49,661 bases of DNA from positions 1-49,661 of the forward strand of contig JADFSR010000032.1 of assembly GCA_022560615.1 (NCBI GenBank), in the 5' to 3' direction. Source of the DNA: Gemmatimonadota bacterium. GTDB lineage: Bacteria; Gemmatimonadota; Gemmatimonadetes; Longimicrobiales; Gaopeijiaceae. How positions within the stretch are numbered: position 1 is the stretch's first letter; every line of letters starts with the position of its first letter. This document shows, one piece after another, positions 48,221-49,661 of this stretch. The notes below the pieces were generated by a model. It was given only the letters and a program-made list of their open reading frames with translations. It was not told the origin of the DNA and searched no databases. Made by a program: the position numbers and the translations under genes.

Positions 48221-49661
48221 ATGCGCGTTATGAAGTCCATGGTCTTCCAAAAATACGGCAGGATCCACCAACTGCGCATCGAGAGCGCGGAAGATCTTGC
48301 CTTCATCCACCAGCTCCATCCAGCTCGCTGGGCGGCTACCAGCGTGCAGATCGAGAGCCTACAGTGCGATCCCGCGTTCCTCGAGTACTTGAATCAGGAC
48401 GGCAGCGGGACCATCCGGCCCGAACATTTACGGGCGGCAGTGACTTGGATCTTCCGTGTGATGGCGAACTGCGACCGAATGGCGACTTCTTCAGACGTCC
48501 TGCGCCTCGCGGACCTGGATACCAGCCACGAGGAGGGCCGGCATCTCAAGGAAGCCGCGGTCCATATCCTGGGACAGCTGAAGGTGGAGAACCTGGACGA
48601 GATCAGCCTGGAACAGGTGCGCATCTTTCGGAATACGTACGGGATGACCCCTCCCAACGGCGACGGTGTGCTCCCCCCCCAACACGTTTCGGATCCGGCT
48701 GCCGCACAGTTGGCGAATGACGTACTCGAGCGGGTGGGCGGTACCAAGGATATGAGCGGCCAAGACGGCATCAACGAAGGTCACTTGTGCCAATTCCTGG
48801 ATGGTGCGAGGAAGTACTTGGCCTGGAAGGCACTCGCCGAAGATGACGGCGCGGCACGGATTCTGGCGTGGGGCGACGACACGGCGGCGGCCCTAAAGCT
48901 CACGTCTGAAGTCGATGCCAAGATTGAACAGTTCTTCTGGCAGTGCGACCTGGTAAAGCTCGATGCTCGCACCGCCGAACGGATCTGCTTGAGTGAAGAA
49001 GAGCTGCAGAAGCTGGACGGCTCCGACCCCCAGGCCATGGAGAGACAGCTCGCGCGAGCGCCACTGCAAACGCCGAATGTTGAAGGGGTGCTGAATCTGG
49101 AGGGCCCCGTCAATCCGTACTACCGGGATCAGATGGACGAATTACGAGACCGGGTCCTTGCCCGTGCCCAGCCGGACTCCCCCGAAACTCTCACGCGGAT
49201 CGGCTGGCAGCGGGTCAAGGCCATCTTCGAGCCCTATGGCGCGTGGCAGGCGGAGAAGCCATCGGATGGCGCAGCCGAGCTGAGTGAGACCACGCTGAAA
49301 GAGTACTTGGAGGGGCCAGCTCAGAAAAAACTACTCCAGCTCCTGCTGGAGGACCTGGCTGTGAAGGATGAGGTGAAGCAAGTGACTGCCTTGGAGAAGC
49401 TCACCCTGTACCAGCGCTGGCTCCTGGAAACGGCCAACAACTTCGTAAGCTTTTCCGCGCTGTACGACCCCAGTCGCCGTGCCCTGTTTGAATTAGGCGA
49501 CCTGATCATCGACGGCCGTGAACTTACCTTCACGATGAAGGTCCGAAACCGCGCCGAGCACAAGAAGATCGCCCAGACCAGCAAGATGTTCCTGGTGTAC
49601 GCCGAGATCACCGTGTCCCAGGAGCAGGGGCGGAGTTTCGAGATTGCCGCCGCCCTCACGG
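48221..49661 (+). CDS. large uncharacterised protein, N-terminal 480 aa, open at window end
   Basis: An ATG at 48221 (or 48230, 48239) opens a frame that runs to the window edge without a stop, so at least 480 residues. It begins MKSMVFQKYGRIHQLRIESA, LHPARWAATSVQIESLQCDP and FLEYLNQDGSGTIRPEHLRA, an EF-hand-like calcium loop (D-x-S-G-x-I) after a short strand-rich start. It is then mostly helical and acidic, with RRALFELGDLIIDGRELTFT near the present end. It has no signal peptide or membrane helix. It resembles large hypothetical proteins of Planctomycetota and Verrucomicrobiota of unknown role, from memory only. Codon use has more AT-ending codons than its neighbours, hinting at transfer. 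Confidence 0.75.
   Translation, partial: MRVMKSMVFQKYGRIHQLRIESAEDLAFIHQLHPARWAATSVQIESLQCDPAFLEYLNQDGSGTIRPEHLRAAVTWIFRVMANCDRMATSSDVLRLADLDTSHEEGRHLKEAAVHILGQLKVENLDEISLEQVRIFRNTYGMTPPNGDGVLPPQHVSDPAAAQLANDVLERVGGTKDMSGQDGINEGHLCQFLDGARKYLAWKALAEDDGAARILAWGDDTAAALKLTSEVDAKIEQFFWQCDLVKLDARTAERICLSEEELQKLDGSDPQAMERQLARAPLQTPNVEGVLNLEGPVNPYYRDQMDELRDRVLARAQPDSPETLTRIGWQRVKAIFEPYGAWQAEKPSDGAAELSETTLKEYLEGPAQKKLLQLLLEDLAVKDEVKQVTALEKLTLYQRWLLETANNFVSFSALYDPSRRALFELGDLIIDGRELTFTMKVRNRAEHKKIAQTSKMFLVYAEITVSQEQGRSFEIAAALT

Noticed and set aside
48076-48720. 214-codon plus-strand frame
   Set aside because: It is out of frame with the long open gene at 48221 and is rich in Pro, Gly and Arg, as for a shadow.
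1-49661. CRISPR array, rRNA operon or phage structural genes
   Set aside because: No regularly spaced repeats, rRNA-like sequence or capsid/tail protein was seen on either strand.

Overview
The window is about 50 kb of GC-rich bacterial chromosome. It is dominated by single genes and short operons for exported proteins: Sec-type and lipoprotein signal peptides, VOC, FG-GAP, Asp-box and NHL folds, peptidases, a sulfatase, an amidohydrolase and a PQQ dehydrogenase. Very similar inventories are known from Gemmatimonadota and, second choice, Acidobacteriota. Remnants of kinase genes with an N-terminus of the kind MSDPLT-x-L-x-AALE also fit that assignment. No rRNA, complete tRNA, CRISPR array or phage structural gene was seen.

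Layout. 1-3600: scarred region with a CNNM-domain fragment at the left edge, a kinase-start remnant, a Big2/FG-GAP lipoprotein and two 3' halves of tRNA genes (Val-TAC, Lys-CTT). 3629-6577: NIPSNAP-like lipoprotein convergent with a PQQ dehydrogenase. 6789-10156: toxin-antitoxin cluster (Phd/ParE, a decayed VapBC, FitAB) enclosing an exported M28 peptidase. 10313-16122: 2OG-Fe(II) oxygenase, esterase remnant, and an operon of VOC protein, NHL lyase-like protein and double VOC protein, then an FG-GAP protein. 16283-26872: serine beta-lactamase-like hydrolase, methyltransferase with a membrane protein, giant Asp-box protein, D-aminoacylase-like amidohydrolase, sulfatase, DinB-like protein and a lipoprotein aldolase.

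26803-33702 is the most unusual part. About 6.6 kb of foreign-looking DNA sits between the tail-to-tail aldolase and aminotransferase genes. It carries two membrane TolB-like/TPR proteins, a cupredoxin-like lipoprotein and transposase and kinase debris. Three overlapping direct copies of the gene ends (119, 73 and 119 bp) bound it, so both flanking genes stay intact. This looks like repeated insertion at one target.

33604-42801 is a long minus-strand block: aminotransferase with a metallo-beta-lactamase-fold lipoprotein, a haem/copper monooxygenase-like protein and its partner, a DUF1028 protein, an M19 dipeptidase and a large metzincin-type protease. Divergent from it is a trypsin-like protease followed by a small protein resembling the protease's own N-terminal domain. 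43999-48220 holds small genes and decayed ones (MNT with a broken HEPN partner, VOC protein, GlcG-like remnant, DUF2061). The window ends inside a large uncharacterised gene that starts at 48221 and has no stop before the edge.

The recurring theme is exported peptide, amino acid and sulfate-ester scavenging, on a chromosome repeatedly edited by insertion and deletion. At least eight loci are visible fragments of genes.
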